The notes under the pieces are model-generated. The model made no database searches. It saw only the letters and a program-made list of their open reading frames with translations, and was not told the DNA's origin. 64,000 nucleotides of DNA. Origin: Candidatus Formimonas warabiya. Its GTDB lineage: Bacteria; Bacillota; Dehalobacteriia; Dehalobacteriales; Dehalobacteriaceae. Where the stretch lies: the NCBI RefSeq assembly GCF_002777255.1, contig NZ_CP017634.1:2802903-2866902 (forward strand). The letters run 5' to 3'. A program made the position numbers and the translations under genes. Shown piece by piece: positions 28,254-37,353 of the stretch (its first letter is position 1; each line of letters begins with the position of its first letter).

Positions 28254-28811
28254 CTAATTTTCCCTCATGCGGTGAAATTCGTCCCGGACTTTTTTCATGT
28301 CTTCCCAAACCAGCCGCTTTTTGGCTGGGTCTCTTAAAAGAGCAGCCGGGTGAAAGGTGGGCATGATCTTGAAATTACCCTTTTGCACCCAAGCCCCCCT
28401 GTCCCTGGTAATCCTCACGTCCGGATTGATCAAAGTCTGAGCCGCTAAAGCCCCTAAGCAGACAATGATCCTGGGCCGGATCGATCTTATCTGTTCCCGC
28501 AGAAATGGTTTACAGGCTTCTACTTCCACAGGATTGGGCAGCCTGTTGCCGGGAGGACGACATTTCACAACATTGCAGATGTATACTTGATTTTCCGAAA
28601 AGCCGGCGGCAGCAATAATTTTATCAAGCAGTTGCCCTGCTTTTCCTACAAAAGGTTGACCCTGGATATCCTCTTGTTCTCCCGGGCCTTCACCAATAAA
28701 CATCACCGGGGCCGTAAGGCTGCCTTTCCCAAAAACCAGCTTGATCCGTCTCCTGCCCAGATCGCACCGATGACATTTTTGCAGTTGCTGTTCCAAAACA
28801 AGCAAATCCAT
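28254..28811 (-). CDS. Type-4 uracil-DNA glycosylase (iron-sulfur)
   Basis: 185 residues from ATG 28811, placed by TAGGAG eight bases upstream; a longer reading from 28955 lacks support. CHRCDLGR N-terminal cysteines, FIGEGPGEQEDIQGQPFVG (motif 1), VVKCRPPGNR with another cluster Cys, CLGALAAQTLI, and PTFHPAALLRDP (motif 3). A 4Fe-4S UDG family 4 enzyme, it removes uracil from DNA. A terminator for the upstream gene (28841-28860) separates it from the amidohydrolase. Confidence 0.92.
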   Translation of the reverse strand: MDLLVLEQQLQKCHRCDLGRRRIKLVFGKGSLTAPVMFIGEGPGEQEDIQGQPFVGKAGQLLDKIIAAAGFSENQVYICNVVKCRPPGNRLPNPVEVEACKPFLREQIRSIRPRIIVCLGALAAQTLINPDVRITRDRGAWVQKGNFKIMPTFHPAALLRDPAKKRLVWEDMKKVRDEFHRMREN

Positions 28812-28840
28812 AAAAACGCTCCTATTCATTTTACCCATAG

Positions 28841-28860
28841 AAAAGGCGCTGAAAGCGCCT
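28841..28860 (-). terminator. Terminator of the amidohydrolase gene
   Basis: Minus-strand AGGCGCT-TTC-AGCGCCT then TTTTC. A second similar hairpin (AGGCGC/GCGCCT) lies at 29057-29072, nearer the gene. Confidence 0.6.
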
Positions 28861-28965
28861 GAGCTTGTTGATAAACCCCCATCTACGTTGTTGCAGCTGC
28901 GCATTTTTGCATCGACGTACGCCCGGTACGCCTTCGCTGCAAATACTTGCTGCACCTAGAATTAG

Positions 28966-29020
28966 TTGGGGACATTCCCCGCACAATTATTTCTCATGCA
29001 TTGGGGTGTGTCCCCTGACC
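28966..29020. repeat. GGGGACA-type palindromic repeat, copy 2
   Basis: TTGGGGACATTCC and GGTGTGTCCCCTGAC arms, matching the element at 20886-20962. It lies in the 28861-29091 non-coding gap, which also contains a G+C-rich GTACGCCCGGTACG palindrome near 28917-28930. Confidence 0.5.
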
Positions 29021-29091
29021 TTAGCCGGTTTCTGAACAAGCTCTCTCAACAACCTGAGGCGCCGAAAGCGCCTTGACTGGCAAAAAAATGG

Positions 29092-30246
29092 CTAGGCCGG
29101 TTCTCCCTGATGCTGGTAAACCACCCTTCCATTGATGATGACTGTTTCCACGGTTGACTCCATGGAAAGAATGCTGCCGCTGCTGATGATCATATCGGCA
29201 TCTTTCCCTTCGGAAAGACTTCCTACCCGATGAGAAATCCCCATCATTTCCGCCGGATTGATCGTAATGGACCTTAAGGCATTTTCTTCCGACATGCCGG
29301 CCCGGTGGGCCAAAAAGGCACAAAGGGAAAGATACTGAATGGGGATCACCGGATGGTCTGTCATCAATGCTACCTTCACCCCAGCCTGGGCTAATAAAGC
29401 CGGGGTTTTCCAGGTTTTATCCTTCATCTCCACCTTCGCCCGATTGACCAGGTGGGGCCCGGAAACCACCGGTATGCTCCGGGCGGCAAGTTCTTCTGCT
29501 ACTTTATGGCCTTCCGTCCCGTGAATGATTATTAAAGGCATATCAAATTCCTGAGAAATTCTCAGGGCAGTCATAATATCATCGGCGCGATGGGCATGAG
29601 CATGGAGAGGCATTTCCTTTTTCAACACCTGAACGATCGGTTCCAGCACTAAATCTCTTTCTTTTGGGGTGGAAGCATAGTTTTGAGCTTTGACAAAAAA
29701 TTCCCGGAGTAGACCGGCAGTAGCCATCCGGGTGGAGGGCATTTTCTTTTGGTCTCCGTAACTCCGTTTGGGATTTTCTCCCAAAGCAATTTTCAACCCG
29801 GCCGGCTCTTTTAAGATCATGCGGTCCACAACATGGCCCTGGGTCTTTAATATCACGACTTGTCCACCGATCACATTGGCGCTTCCCGGAGCAATGGCCA
29901 CTGTCGTGACCCCGCCCTGGACTGCATCATCAAAAGCAAGATCTTCCGGATTAATACCGTCCAAAGCGCGCAGGTGGGGAGTAACCGGATTTGTGGTCTC
30001 ATTCAGGTCATCTCCTTCCACCTGATAAATCTCTTCCGCAATTCCTAGATGGCAGTGGGCGTCAATCAAACCGGGCATGACCACTTTTCCGCAGGCATTA
30101 ATGACATCCACCCCTTTGGGAATCAGGACATGATCCCCTACAGCCACAATTTTCCCCTGATCTATCAAGATAGAACCTTTTTGATAGGTTCTTCCCTCCA
30201 TGGTAAGAATTCTTCCATTTGCAACGGCCAGCACCGAAACGTCCAC
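29092..30246 (-). CDS. Amidohydrolase family protein
   Basis: 384 residues. Metal-dependent hydrolase TIM barrel flanked by a composite beta domain: GSILIDQGKIVAVGD near the start, the HxH metal motif in LIDAHCHLGI, HAHAHRADDI, IIIHGTEGHK, and the fourth-ligand region ALMTDHPVIP. It resembles imidazolonepropionase/dipeptidase-like amidohydrolases (COG1228), but the substrate cannot be assigned. It appears monocistronic: the C26 peptidase gene upstream is separated by a terminator at 30402. Confidence 0.85.
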   Translation of the reverse strand: MDVSVLAVANGRILTMEGRTYQKGSILIDQGKIVAVGDHVLIPKGVDVINACGKVVMPGLIDAHCHLGIAEEIYQVEGDDLNETTNPVTPHLRALDGINPEDLAFDDAVQGGVTTVAIAPGSANVIGGQVVILKTQGHVVDRMILKEPAGLKIALGENPKRSYGDQKKMPSTRMATAGLLREFFVKAQNYASTPKERDLVLEPIVQVLKKEMPLHAHAHRADDIMTALRISQEFDMPLIIIHGTEGHKVAEELAARSIPVVSGPHLVNRAKVEMKDKTWKTPALLAQAGVKVALMTDHPVIPIQYLSLCAFLAHRAGMSEENALRSITINPAEMMGISHRVGSLSEGKDADMIISSGSILSMESTVETVIINGRVVYQHQGEPA

Positions 30247-30401
30247 CTTTCCTAAACACTTCAGAACTAAAATTCGCTAAAAAATCCCAAAAACCTGCAA
30301 GATATTAGAAAACTTGGCTTGCGCCAAGCCTCTGGCGACGGCGGAAGCCTTAGTCGCACTTATACTTTCAACCTTTTAAAATTTATAAATTCTGAAAGTA
30401 C

Positions 30402-30425
30402 AAAAAAGCCCGGCGGGCTTTTTTT
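30402..30425. terminator. Bidirectional terminator
   Basis: AAAAAAGCCCGGCGGGCTTTTTTT hairpin core (A-run, GCCCG/CGGGC, T-run). It ends the minus-strand C26 gene. The rest of the 30247-30401 gap has no gene. Its 30362-30400 part resembles 35176-35214. Confidence 0.85.
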
Positions 30426-30467
30426 CGGGATCAGCATAGGGGAGGGGGAAAATATCCAGCTCCTGGA

Positions 30468-31181
30468 CTAAAAATGCCGCCCCGCTCTGCAGGCGGAAAT
30501 AAATGTCTCAAACAGGCGAAAACTGCCTGCATCCTGTTGCCAGTTGCATTCGGGATGCCATTGAACGCCAAGGGCAAAAGGATGCTTCTGCCCTTCAATA
30601 GCTTCAATAATTCCATCCGGGGCTAGAGCAGAAACAACCAATCCGGGAGCAAGACCATTTACGGCTTGATGATGAAAACTGTTCACCCGCCATTGCTCTT
30701 CCGGCAGGATGGCGCTTAGTTTCGTGTCCGGGACAACATTTACGGAATGGGTGGGATGCGGTCTGGGCGCCCGTTGAAAGTGCTTGAGGATGTTAGGAAC
30801 CTGGGCATCAATGTCCTGGAAAATAGTCCCTCCTAGAGAAACATTCAATACCTGAACTCCCCGGCACACTGCTAGAATCGGTCTATTCAGGGGGAAAAAT
30901 TCTTTGACAAAAAAAATCTCAAACTGGTCCCGGAAAGGAGTGATTTCTCCCATTCCTTTTACAGGTTCTTCTCCGAAAAAAAACGGATCCACATCCACGC
31001 CACCGGAAAGAATGAGCCCATCCAACACTTCTAAAAATTTTCCCCAGGATGACCTTCTCTGTACAGAGGGCAGAAACACAGGTGCCCCGCCCAGTGCTTC
31101 TACTGCTTGGGCATAAAACCTCCTGACAAAAAAATTGAGATCATCTTCCCCGCAGGTAATACCGATCAAAGGATAAAACAT
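30468..31181 (-). CDS. Gamma-glutamyl-gamma-aminobutyrate hydrolase family (peptidase C26)
   Basis: 237 residues from ATG 31181 (MFYPLIGITCGEDD). Class I glutamine-amidotransferase-like fold: GLILSGGVDVDP, nucleophile in LAVCRGVQVLNV, and GVQWHPE with the catalytic His and Glu. Such enzymes (PuuD-like) cleave gamma-glutamyl amide bonds in polyamine or amino-acid breakdown. No polyamine pathway gene is adjacent, so the substrate is open. Confidence 0.88.
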   Translation of the reverse strand: MFYPLIGITCGEDDLNFFVRRFYAQAVEALGGAPVFLPSVQRRSSWGKFLEVLDGLILSGGVDVDPFFFGEEPVKGMGEITPFRDQFEIFFVKEFFPLNRPILAVCRGVQVLNVSLGGTIFQDIDAQVPNILKHFQRAPRPHPTHSVNVVPDTKLSAILPEEQWRVNSFHHQAVNGLAPGLVVSALAPDGIIEAIEGQKHPFALGVQWHPECNWQQDAGSFRLFETFISACRAGRHF

Positions 31182-31240
31182 GTCTCCTCCCCCCAAAATA
31201 AAGTAGTCAGGCTGATTTTCGCCTGACCTACTCGTTTTAT

Positions 31241-31591
31241 TTATATTTCCACTAATCCTAAACTGATCTCCAATGCCCGGTCTACCCGATTCATAATCTC
31301 TTCCCCCAGCATGGCAACCTTATGCTGAAGGCGGCTTTTGTCAATGGTGCGTACCTGTTCGGCTAAAATTACCGAATCTTTATCAAGCCCTGTTTTTTCT
31401 TTAGGCAGTTCTACATGCGTAGGCAATTTTGCTTTGTTAATCTGAGAGGTAATGGCAACAACAATAGTAGTTGGGCTGTATTGGTTGCCGACATCATTTT
31501 GTACTACCAAAACAGGCCTGGTGCCTCCCTGCTCTGAACCTTGGACAGGATTTAGCTCGGCAAAAAACACTTCCCCGCGCCGTACAATCAT
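31241..31591 (-). CDS. ndoA: MazF/EndoA-family mRNA interferase toxin
   Basis: 116 residues from ATG 31591 ([20 protein letters not shown]). The core is nearly identical in pattern to Bacillus Ndo[46 protein letters not shown], and a C-terminal LEISLGL. It cleaves single-stranded mRNA at short motifs. It overlaps its antitoxin by four bases (ATGA) and lies downstream of alr, the usual chromosomal site in Firmicutes. Confidence 0.96.
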   Translation of the reverse strand: MIVRRGEVFFAELNPVQGSEQGGTRPVLVVQNDVGNQYSPTTIVVAITSQINKAKLPTHVELPKEKTGLDKDSVILAEQVRTIDKSRLQHKVAMLGEEIMNRVDRALEISLGLVEI

Positions 31592-31866
31592 TTGCGACAC
31601 TCCGCTATTTTTTCTCCGGGGTCTTCAAAGGCCTCATGTTCCATACTGAAACATTCCCGGGCAATAGATAAATTAATATTTGCCATCTCCTGATATCCCT
31701 TTTTCATCTGTTCATGCAGGATGCGCCGGCGACGTTCGGCAATATAAAACTTCATCGCTTCCCGGATAAACTCGCTCCTGTTCTTATTTTCATGATTCAC
31801 CAATCCATCAAACTCTTGCAGCAGCTGATCCGGGATACTAATCATAATTCGCTTTAAATTCGGCAC
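31588..31866 (-). CDS. ndoAI: Ribbon-helix-helix antitoxin of the EndoA toxin
   Basis: 92 residues from GTG 31866, eight bases after GGAGG. N-terminal ribbon-helix-helix ([19 protein letters not shown], then [14 protein letters not shown]) and a toxin-binding tail with [15 protein letters not shown], as in Bacillus EndoAI. It neutralises and represses. Translationally coupled with the toxin. Confidence 0.93.
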   Translation of the reverse strand: MPNLKRIMISIPDQLLQEFDGLVNHENKNRSEFIREAMKFYIAERRRRILHEQMKKGYQEMANINLSIARECFSMEHEAFEDPGEKIAECRK

Positions 31867-31947
31867 AGGGCACACCTCCAACGACATATATACCTCGAGC
31901 TATAACTATTATATCCTTGATGCTATATCATTTGCAACTAAAGCTCC

Positions 31948-33114
31948 CTAGTTTTTTCCAGGAAAATGTTGGTAAGAAGATTCGTTGATGTAGACCCGGG
32001 GAACCCTTTCACTTAACATACACACTATTTCGTAATTAATTGTATTTAACCTTTCGGCAATTTCTTCCACCGGAATATTTTCCGCCCCTTGGGCACCGAT
32101 GAGAACAGCCTCATCCCCAATTTTTACTCCGGGAACCTGTGAAGCGTCAACCATAAACTGGTCCATACAAATGGTTCCCACTATAGGAACCCTTTTCCCC
32201 CCTAGCAATAGTTCTCCTTTGTTTGACAGCATCCGGCTATACCCGTCCGCATATCCCAGGGGCAGGGAGGCAATGACCGTCTCCTTGGGTGCAATAAATT
32301 TCCGCCCATAACTGATACTGGTCCCTGGTGACACCTTTTTGACAAATGATACTTCCGCTTTCAACTCCAAGGCAGGCCTTAAATGGATCCTGCTTTTGTC
32401 CACCTGATCTGATGGATAAAGACCGTAGATGATAATACCCGCCCGCACCATATCAAGATGCGTCTCGGGCAGATCGATGATAGCTGCGCTGTTTGCCGCA
32501 TGCTTGACGGGAATCTCAATGTTTTCTTTTTGCAACTCCCCTAAAAACTCGGTAAACTGGTGAAACTGGTATTGGCTAAAGCTTTTGTCGGTTTCATCCG
32601 CCACGGCAAAGTGGGTAAATATTCCTTCCACAAATAAACCATCCAGACGGACAATGCTTTTAATTGTTTGCACTGTATCCTGATTCGGTAAAAAGCCGAT
32701 TCTGCCCATCCCGGTATCAATTTTGAGGTGGATCACAGACAGGCGGTTTTTTTCCTGCGCCTTTCGGGAAAGAGCCTCTGCCATTTCCCGGGTAAATACC
32801 GTTTGGGTAATCCGGTAATCTATAATATCTCCCGCCTGGTCCGCCGGGGTATATCCCAGCACCAGTATGGGACCGCTGATTCCTGCCTCTCTTAGCTGTT
32901 TAGCCTCACCAAAAGTTGCTACCGCAAGCATCTCCGCCCCACAGTCCAGTACCGTCCGGGCGATCTTTTCCGCCCCATGGCCATATCCGTCTGCCTTCAC
33001 CACAGCCATGATCTTGGTCTGGGGTGGAACAATCCTTCTGATCTCCTTAATATTATGGGCAACCGCTTCTAAATTGATTTCTGCCCAAACCGGTCGAAAA
33101 ACTCCCTTTTTCAT
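31948..33114 (-). CDS. alr: Alanine racemase
   Basis: 388 residues. PLP lysine in VVKADGYGHGAEKIA, LKIDTGMGRIGF, the second catalytic base Tyr in SISYGRKF, and TICMDQFMVDAS. It interconverts L- and D-alanine for peptidoglycan. The start overlaps the nnr stop by four bases, so it is in one operon acpS-nnr-alr, ahead of the antitoxin-toxin pair. Confidence 0.97.
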   Translation of the reverse strand: MKKGVFRPVWAEINLEAVAHNIKEIRRIVPPQTKIMAVVKADGYGHGAEKIARTVLDCGAEMLAVATFGEAKQLREAGISGPILVLGYTPADQAGDIIDYRITQTVFTREMAEALSRKAQEKNRLSVIHLKIDTGMGRIGFLPNQDTVQTIKSIVRLDGLFVEGIFTHFAVADETDKSFSQYQFHQFTEFLGELQKENIEIPVKHAANSAAIIDLPETHLDMVRAGIIIYGLYPSDQVDKSRIHLRPALELKAEVSFVKKVSPGTSISYGRKFIAPKETVIASLPLGYADGYSRMLSNKGELLLGGKRVPIVGTICMDQFMVDASQVPGVKIGDEAVLIGAQGAENIPVEEIAERLNTINYEIVCMLSERVPRVYINESSYQHFPGKN

Positions 33115-34667
33115 AGTCGCTCCTCAAGTCTTTGGAAAATTAGAGGTAAATAATCGATGATGTCCCCTGCAGTCAGGCTGGCCTGACTGCCCCGGCGGGC
33201 CCCTTCATCCCCTGCTGCTCCGTGAAGATATACTGCCACTGCCGCAGCATGCTCTGCTTTCATGCCTTGAGCCAGCAATGCTCCGATCATCCCGGCCAGC
33301 ACATCTCCGCTGCCACCTGTTGCCATGCCTGGATTTCCCGTAGGATTTACATATAGATTTCCCTCCGGCGTGGCCACTACGGTCTTTGCCCCTTTTAAGA
33401 CCAAAACCGCCTGCCACTCCCGGGCTGCTTTCTCCACGATTTCTCTCCTGTTTGCCTGAATCTCCCCGCTGGATACCCCCAAAAGGCGGGCCATTTCTCC
33501 CGGATGAGGAGTCAATACCACCGGGTAAGAGCTGTTTTTGATAAAATCTTGGCAGCCGGACAAGGCAAATAACCCATCTGCATCCAGGACCACGGGGCAC
33601 GGTATATTGGCCAGAAAGGATCTTACCAGGTCCTGGGTTTCCTGCTGCCGAGACAATCCCGGCCCCAATACGATTACTTTGTTTCCGGCAGCTTTTTCTA
33701 TCACACCTAAGGCGGATAAGGAAAGGGTACCTGACCCTGTTTCCGGCAAAGACAAGGACATCGCTTCCGTCAGCTTCATGGCCATCACGGAACTGAGACC
33801 GGCAGGTACTGCTGCAGTAACCAGGCCGGCCCCTGATCTTACCGCGGCAGTAGCTGCCAAGGTTACTGCTCCCGTCATACCGGGAGCCCCTCCAATGACC
33901 AGCACATGCCCGAAGCTTCCTTTATGGCTGTCGATGGCCCGGACAGGCAATAATTGGCGGCAAAAGTCCTGATCCAGTAAAAAGCGGCGCAAGGGCTGTT
34001 TCACCACCAATTCCTGGGGCAGGGAAATATCCGCGACCAGCATTTTCCCGACAAAGCTTGCCCCAGGCTCCAATACCAAACCGATCTTGGGCAGGCCAAA
34101 GGTCACCGTACACCGGGCTTTGATGCATGCTCCGTTCACGCGGCCCGTATCGGCTTCCATGCCGGAGGGAAGATCTATGGAAATCACCGGTTTTCCCGCC
34201 TCATTCACCAGCTCAATTAATTTGGCAATGGTACCCTGGGCAGCTCCTTGAAAACCGGTGCCAAAGATGCCGTCCACCACCAGTTCGGTATACATAAGAG
34301 CGACTTTTACCACATTCAAATCCCGCTCTGTTAAAATCAACTGATACCGGATATTCATTTTTCTTGCTATTTTCCAGTTTAGTGCAGCGTCCCCGTGCAG
34401 TTCCTCCGGTTTGCACAACAAAAATAGTTTCACATCACATCCGGCATTGGCCAGGTGCCTGGCCACCACAAAACCGTCCCCACCGTTATTTCCTTTGCCG
34501 GCAATAACCATCACTCTTTTCCGGGCAAGAGGCCCGGAAAAATAATCCTTGATGGCATGTACCACCGCCAATCCGGCATTTTCCATCAAGAGCACACCCG
34601 GAATGCCATATTCGTTAATTGCTGTCTGGTCCAGCAAGCGCATTTCTTCCGCTGTTGCAAGCTTCAT
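33111..34667 (-). CDS. nnr: Bifunctional NAD(P)H-hydrate epimerase/ADP-dependent dehydratase
   Basis: 518 residues, the fused form. The N-terminal YjeF epimerase domain (about 1-215: LLMENAGLAVV, VIAGKGNNGGDGFVVARHL, VDGIFGTGF) is joined to a ribokinase-like dehydratase domain (about 230-510: GSFGHVLVIGGAPGMTGA, VLTPHPGEMARLLG, TGGSGDVLAGMIGALLAQG). It repairs damaged NADH and NADPH hydrates. It overlaps the end of acpS by 53 bases. Confidence 0.95.
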   Translation of the reverse strand: MKLATAEEMRLLDQTAINEYGIPGVLLMENAGLAVVHAIKDYFSGPLARKRVMVIAGKGNNGGDGFVVARHLANAGCDVKLFLLCKPEELHGDAALNWKIARKMNIRYQLILTERDLNVVKVALMYTELVVDGIFGTGFQGAAQGTIAKLIELVNEAGKPVISIDLPSGMEADTGRVNGACIKARCTVTFGLPKIGLVLEPGASFVGKMLVADISLPQELVVKQPLRRFLLDQDFCRQLLPVRAIDSHKGSFGHVLVIGGAPGMTGAVTLAATAAVRSGAGLVTAAVPAGLSSVMAMKLTEAMSLSLPETGSGTLSLSALGVIEKAAGNKVIVLGPGLSRQQETQDLVRSFLANIPCPVVLDADGLFALSGCQDFIKNSSYPVVLTPHPGEMARLLGVSSGEIQANRREIVEKAAREWQAVLVLKGAKTVVATPEGNLYVNPTGNPGMATGGSGDVLAGMIGALLAQGMKAEHAAAVAVYLHGAAGDEGARRGSQASLTAGDIIDYLPLIFQRLEERL

Positions 34668-35049
34668 CCGTTTCCTCTCCTCCTTCCGCTACGCAGAATG
34701 CTACCGCATTTTCTCGGCTGTGTGACATCGATACCAAAATGCTCGTGATGCCACGACCCGCTGCAATATCTTTCGCCCCCCCATAAAGCAGCACAAAGGG
34801 CTGGCCGGTAGAAGAGGACAGCACCTCAATATCTTGCCATGTGCACCCTCTAAGACCAGTCCCTAAAGCTTTCACCACTGCTTCTTTGGCGGCAAACCTG
34901 ATCGCCAAGGCTGCATAAAAATCAGGCTTTTGCCGGCAGAGAGAGATCTCTTTTTCCGTAAATACTTTTGAAACAAATGATGCCCGGCCCGCTGCCTTTT
35001 TTATTCTCTCTATTTCAATAATGTCCGTACCAACACCCACGATCGCCAT
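34615..35049 (-). CDS. acpS: Holo-[acyl-carrier-protein] synthase
   Basis: 144 residues, about 20 longer than usual because of a C-terminal tail that overlaps nnr. IVGVGTDIIEIERI (metal Asp), then FAAKEAVVKALGTGL with the second Mg ligand Glu, and SMSHSRENAVAFCVAE. It attaches phosphopantetheine to ACP. First gene of the acpS-nnr-alr operon. Confidence 0.95.
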   Translation of the reverse strand: MAIVGVGTDIIEIERIKKAAGRASFVSKVFTEKEISLCRQKPDFYAALAIRFAAKEAVVKALGTGLRGCTWQDIEVLSSSTGQPFVLLYGGAKDIAAGRGITSILVSMSHSRENAVAFCVAEGGEETDEACNSGRNALAGPDSN

Positions 35050-35217
35050 ACAAAATCTCCCTCGTCAAGAAGGGTCCTTCCTCTTAAATATTACCTAAAA
35101 TGCCAAAAGTTTTGCTTACTTAAAGTCTAAACTCTTTTATCTTAAAAATCAAATATTACTGTCCGGCTTCAACTGATACTTTCCACTTTTGAAACTGATA
35201 GATTCTGAAAGCAGCAC

Positions 35218-35256
35218 AAAAAAACACCTTCCGTCTAATTGATTGAGAAAGGTGTT
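35218..35256 (-). terminator. Terminator of the 35279-35751 gene pair
   Basis: Minus-strand AACACCTT ... AAGGTGTT followed by TTTTTTTG. It lies just beyond the stop at 35279. Confidence 0.85.
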
Positions 35257-35278
35257 CTCTCTTTATTTATGAAACTCA

Positions 35279-35602
35279 TTATTCAAGAGGGAAAATCCCT
35301 AACAGAGTATTAATAAAATCTTCTATGGAAGGGGGTTCGGCCTGCGTGGTCCGGCTCTTTAAGGACCCGACCAAAACAATTTGAACCAATTGTTCTGTGT
35401 CCACTAAAATTGAAGAAACCTCCAAAACACCTCCTAAAATGCCCGCTACAACTAAAATTCCACTCGGAGAGGGCCTTGGTCCGCCGGATTCCTGGGTTGT
35501 ACCTCCGTCGGTACCCTCACTCTGGGTTTTCCCATTACGTCCTAGATTCAATTGTTCCAGGGTATCCCTGAGCAAATCGTTTAGATCATTAGAAAAGACC
35601 AT
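35279..35602 (-). CDS. Unknown small protein (107 aa)
   Basis: No family recognised. Reads NDLNDLLRDTLEQLNLGRNG, then a Gly/Ser/Thr/Pro-rich stretch, then a hydrophobic middle (GILVVAGILGGVLEVSSILV) and VQIVLVGSLKSRTTQ. The middle may be a membrane-associated helix. ATG preceded by AGGGGG. Followed by a strong terminator, and preceded by a 41-residue gene on the same strand, with which it probably forms an operon. Confidence 0.55.
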   Translation of the reverse strand: MVFSNDLNDLLRDTLEQLNLGRNGKTQSEGTDGGTTQESGGPRPSPSGILVVAGILGGVLEVSSILVDTEQLVQIVLVGSLKSRTTQAEPPSIEDFINTLLGIFPLE

Positions 35603-35625
35603 GGGGATTCCCCCTAAATTTTTTA

Positions 35626-35751
35626 TTAAGAAACAATTACCGTTGGTGCACGAAATTCAGGCTGTACTGCTATCCCTGTACTCAAACGGAAAAAAATGAT
35701 ATACGTGATCACATAAAGCAGAAGCTGGTCACAATCTTCCGACTTTGCCAT
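35626..35751 (-). CDS. Unknown very small protein (41 aa)
   Basis: MAKSEDCDQLLLYVITYIIF, then FRLSTGIAVQPEFRAPTVIV and Ser, stop. RBS GAGGGGTGA just before ATG 35751 and a 24-base gap to the next gene support translation. One short hydrophobic stretch (LLLYVITYIIFF). No family recognised; could be a small membrane protein. Confidence 0.45.
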   Translation of the reverse strand: MAKSEDCDQLLLYVITYIIFFRLSTGIAVQPEFRAPTVIVS

Positions 35752-35919
35752 TTTCTTCACCCCTCTCTATTAGATATCATATTCAAAAGCACCTCAATCG
35801 GAAACATGGCATGGGAAAAAAGCAAGAATTCCATGGGAAAGCTCCGGCCGGCAAAAAAATATTTTATCTATTTTTATTTCATATTTAGTATATGCAAGGG
35901 AAAATAGGAGAGGTGACGA

Positions 35920-37353
35920 CTATGCCGGAAGCCATACCTCAAAAATGCTTCCTTTTCCCTCTTCACTGGCAACATGAATGGTTCCGCCATGCGCCTCAAT
36001 GATGGATTTGGTGATGGACAATCCCAGGCCCGCCCCCCCATATTTACGTGTCCTTGCGGAATCGCTGCGATAAAATCGATCAAATATGTAGGGTAAATGG
36101 GCCTTACTGATCCCCGGTCCGTTATCTTGAATGGCTAACAGCACCCCATTGTTCTTTCCGGTTAAGGAAATCTTGATCTGGCCCCGCTCAGGGTCTGTAT
36201 GCTGTACCGCATTATGGAAAAGGTTTAAGATGACCTGTTTTATTTTATCAATATCATATTTACATGCCATATTGGGTTCCATGGACAGGCTCAGTTTTCT
36301 CTTCCCGGATAAAATCATCAGCTGGGGCTCCATCTCCCGGATAACGGCATCCAGCATCCCCTGGGCCAGCTCTATATGGGGTGTCCGTTCCAGCCGGGCC
36401 AGGATAATCAGGTCCTGTACCAGTTTGTTGAGCCGTTCCGATTCGCTCTGCATGCTTTTTAGCGATTTATTGAGCTGATCCGGTTGGTGAGCGGCCCCCC
36501 GCAGCAGGACGTCCAAGAATCCCCGGATGGAAGTGAGGGGTGTTCGAAGTTCATGAGAGGCGTCGGCGATAAAACGCCGCATCTGTTCCTTTGTTTCTCT
36601 TTCCGTTTCAAAGGAGCCTTCCAAACGCTCCAGCATGCTGTTGAAAGACTCCGATAAACGGTCGATTTCCAGTTGCCCCTGACGGGCCGGGAACCGCTTG
36701 TCCAGATTTCCCGCATCAATTTGTTCCGCCGTTTTAATCATATTAAATAAGGGGACCAGCGTCCTTTTCAGTACGGGTAAAAAGGCAAGCAGGCCAAAGA
36801 GCAGGGCACTTAAGGAGAGCAGCAAAAATGTGAGCAACTGGCGAAAAAGCAGTTCCTTTAGCTGGATGGTAGGAGTGCCTACTTGGACAATGCCCAGAAA
36901 TTGACCCGGACCGGAAGAGATCGGCTGTAGGACCAATAATTGTTGCACACCCCCGTCGGTAACAACTTTATAGTTCAGCCCGGGTTTTTTCAGGAATAGG
37001 GCTAAATAGTCCCGGGTATTCAACCTGGGCGGGTTTAGGCCGTCAGGACCACTAGACAATACTGAATAATTTCCCTTCACGTCGACAAAGGCCAGATTTG
37101 AGCCGGGAATAAAAAAAACCGGTTGACCGCCCGTGCCAAGCTCAAACCAGGTCCCGGAGGAAATAGAAAGGATCTGGCTCTGAATGCTGGCCGCTTTATT
37201 TTTATAAACAACATCCCGCATAAAAACATATTGCAGCAAACCCACCAGCATTAACAATAGGGCAAGAATAAGCAGTGACCGGTATAACAGCTGACTCCTA
37301 AGCGAGTTGGGAAAAAACAAAGACCTGAATCCCCTGTTTTCATGCCGGCTCAT
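35920..37353 (-). CDS. Sensor histidine kinase (HAMP, HisKA, HATPase)
   Basis: 477 residues. Two transmembrane helices (near 22-45 and 170-195) enclose an extracytoplasmic sensor of about 125 residues; then HAMP (FNMIKTAEQIDAGNLDKRFP), HisKA with SHELRTPLTSIRG, and HATPase with NLFHNAVQHT, DNGPGIS and GAGLGLSI. It phosphorylates the overlapping response regulator. Its stimulus is not identifiable. The secreted protein at 38234 upstream could be a target or part of its system. Confidence 0.95.
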   Translation of the reverse strand: MSRHENRGFRSLFFPNSLRSQLLYRSLLILALLLMLVGLLQYVFMRDVVYKNKAASIQSQILSISSGTWFELGTGGQPVFFIPGSNLAFVDVKGNYSVLSSGPDGLNPPRLNTRDYLALFLKKPGLNYKVVTDGGVQQLLVLQPISSGPGQFLGIVQVGTPTIQLKELLFRQLLTFLLLSLSALLFGLLAFLPVLKRTLVPLFNMIKTAEQIDAGNLDKRFPARQGQLEIDRLSESFNSMLERLEGSFETERETKEQMRRFIADASHELRTPLTSIRGFLDVLLRGAAHQPDQLNKSLKSMQSESERLNKLVQDLIILARLERTPHIELAQGMLDAVIREMEPQLMILSGKRKLSLSMEPNMACKYDIDKIKQVILNLFHNAVQHTDPERGQIKISLTGKNNGVLLAIQDNGPGISKAHLPYIFDRFYRSDSARTRKYGGAGLGLSITKSIIEAHGGTIHVASEEGKGSIFEVWLPA

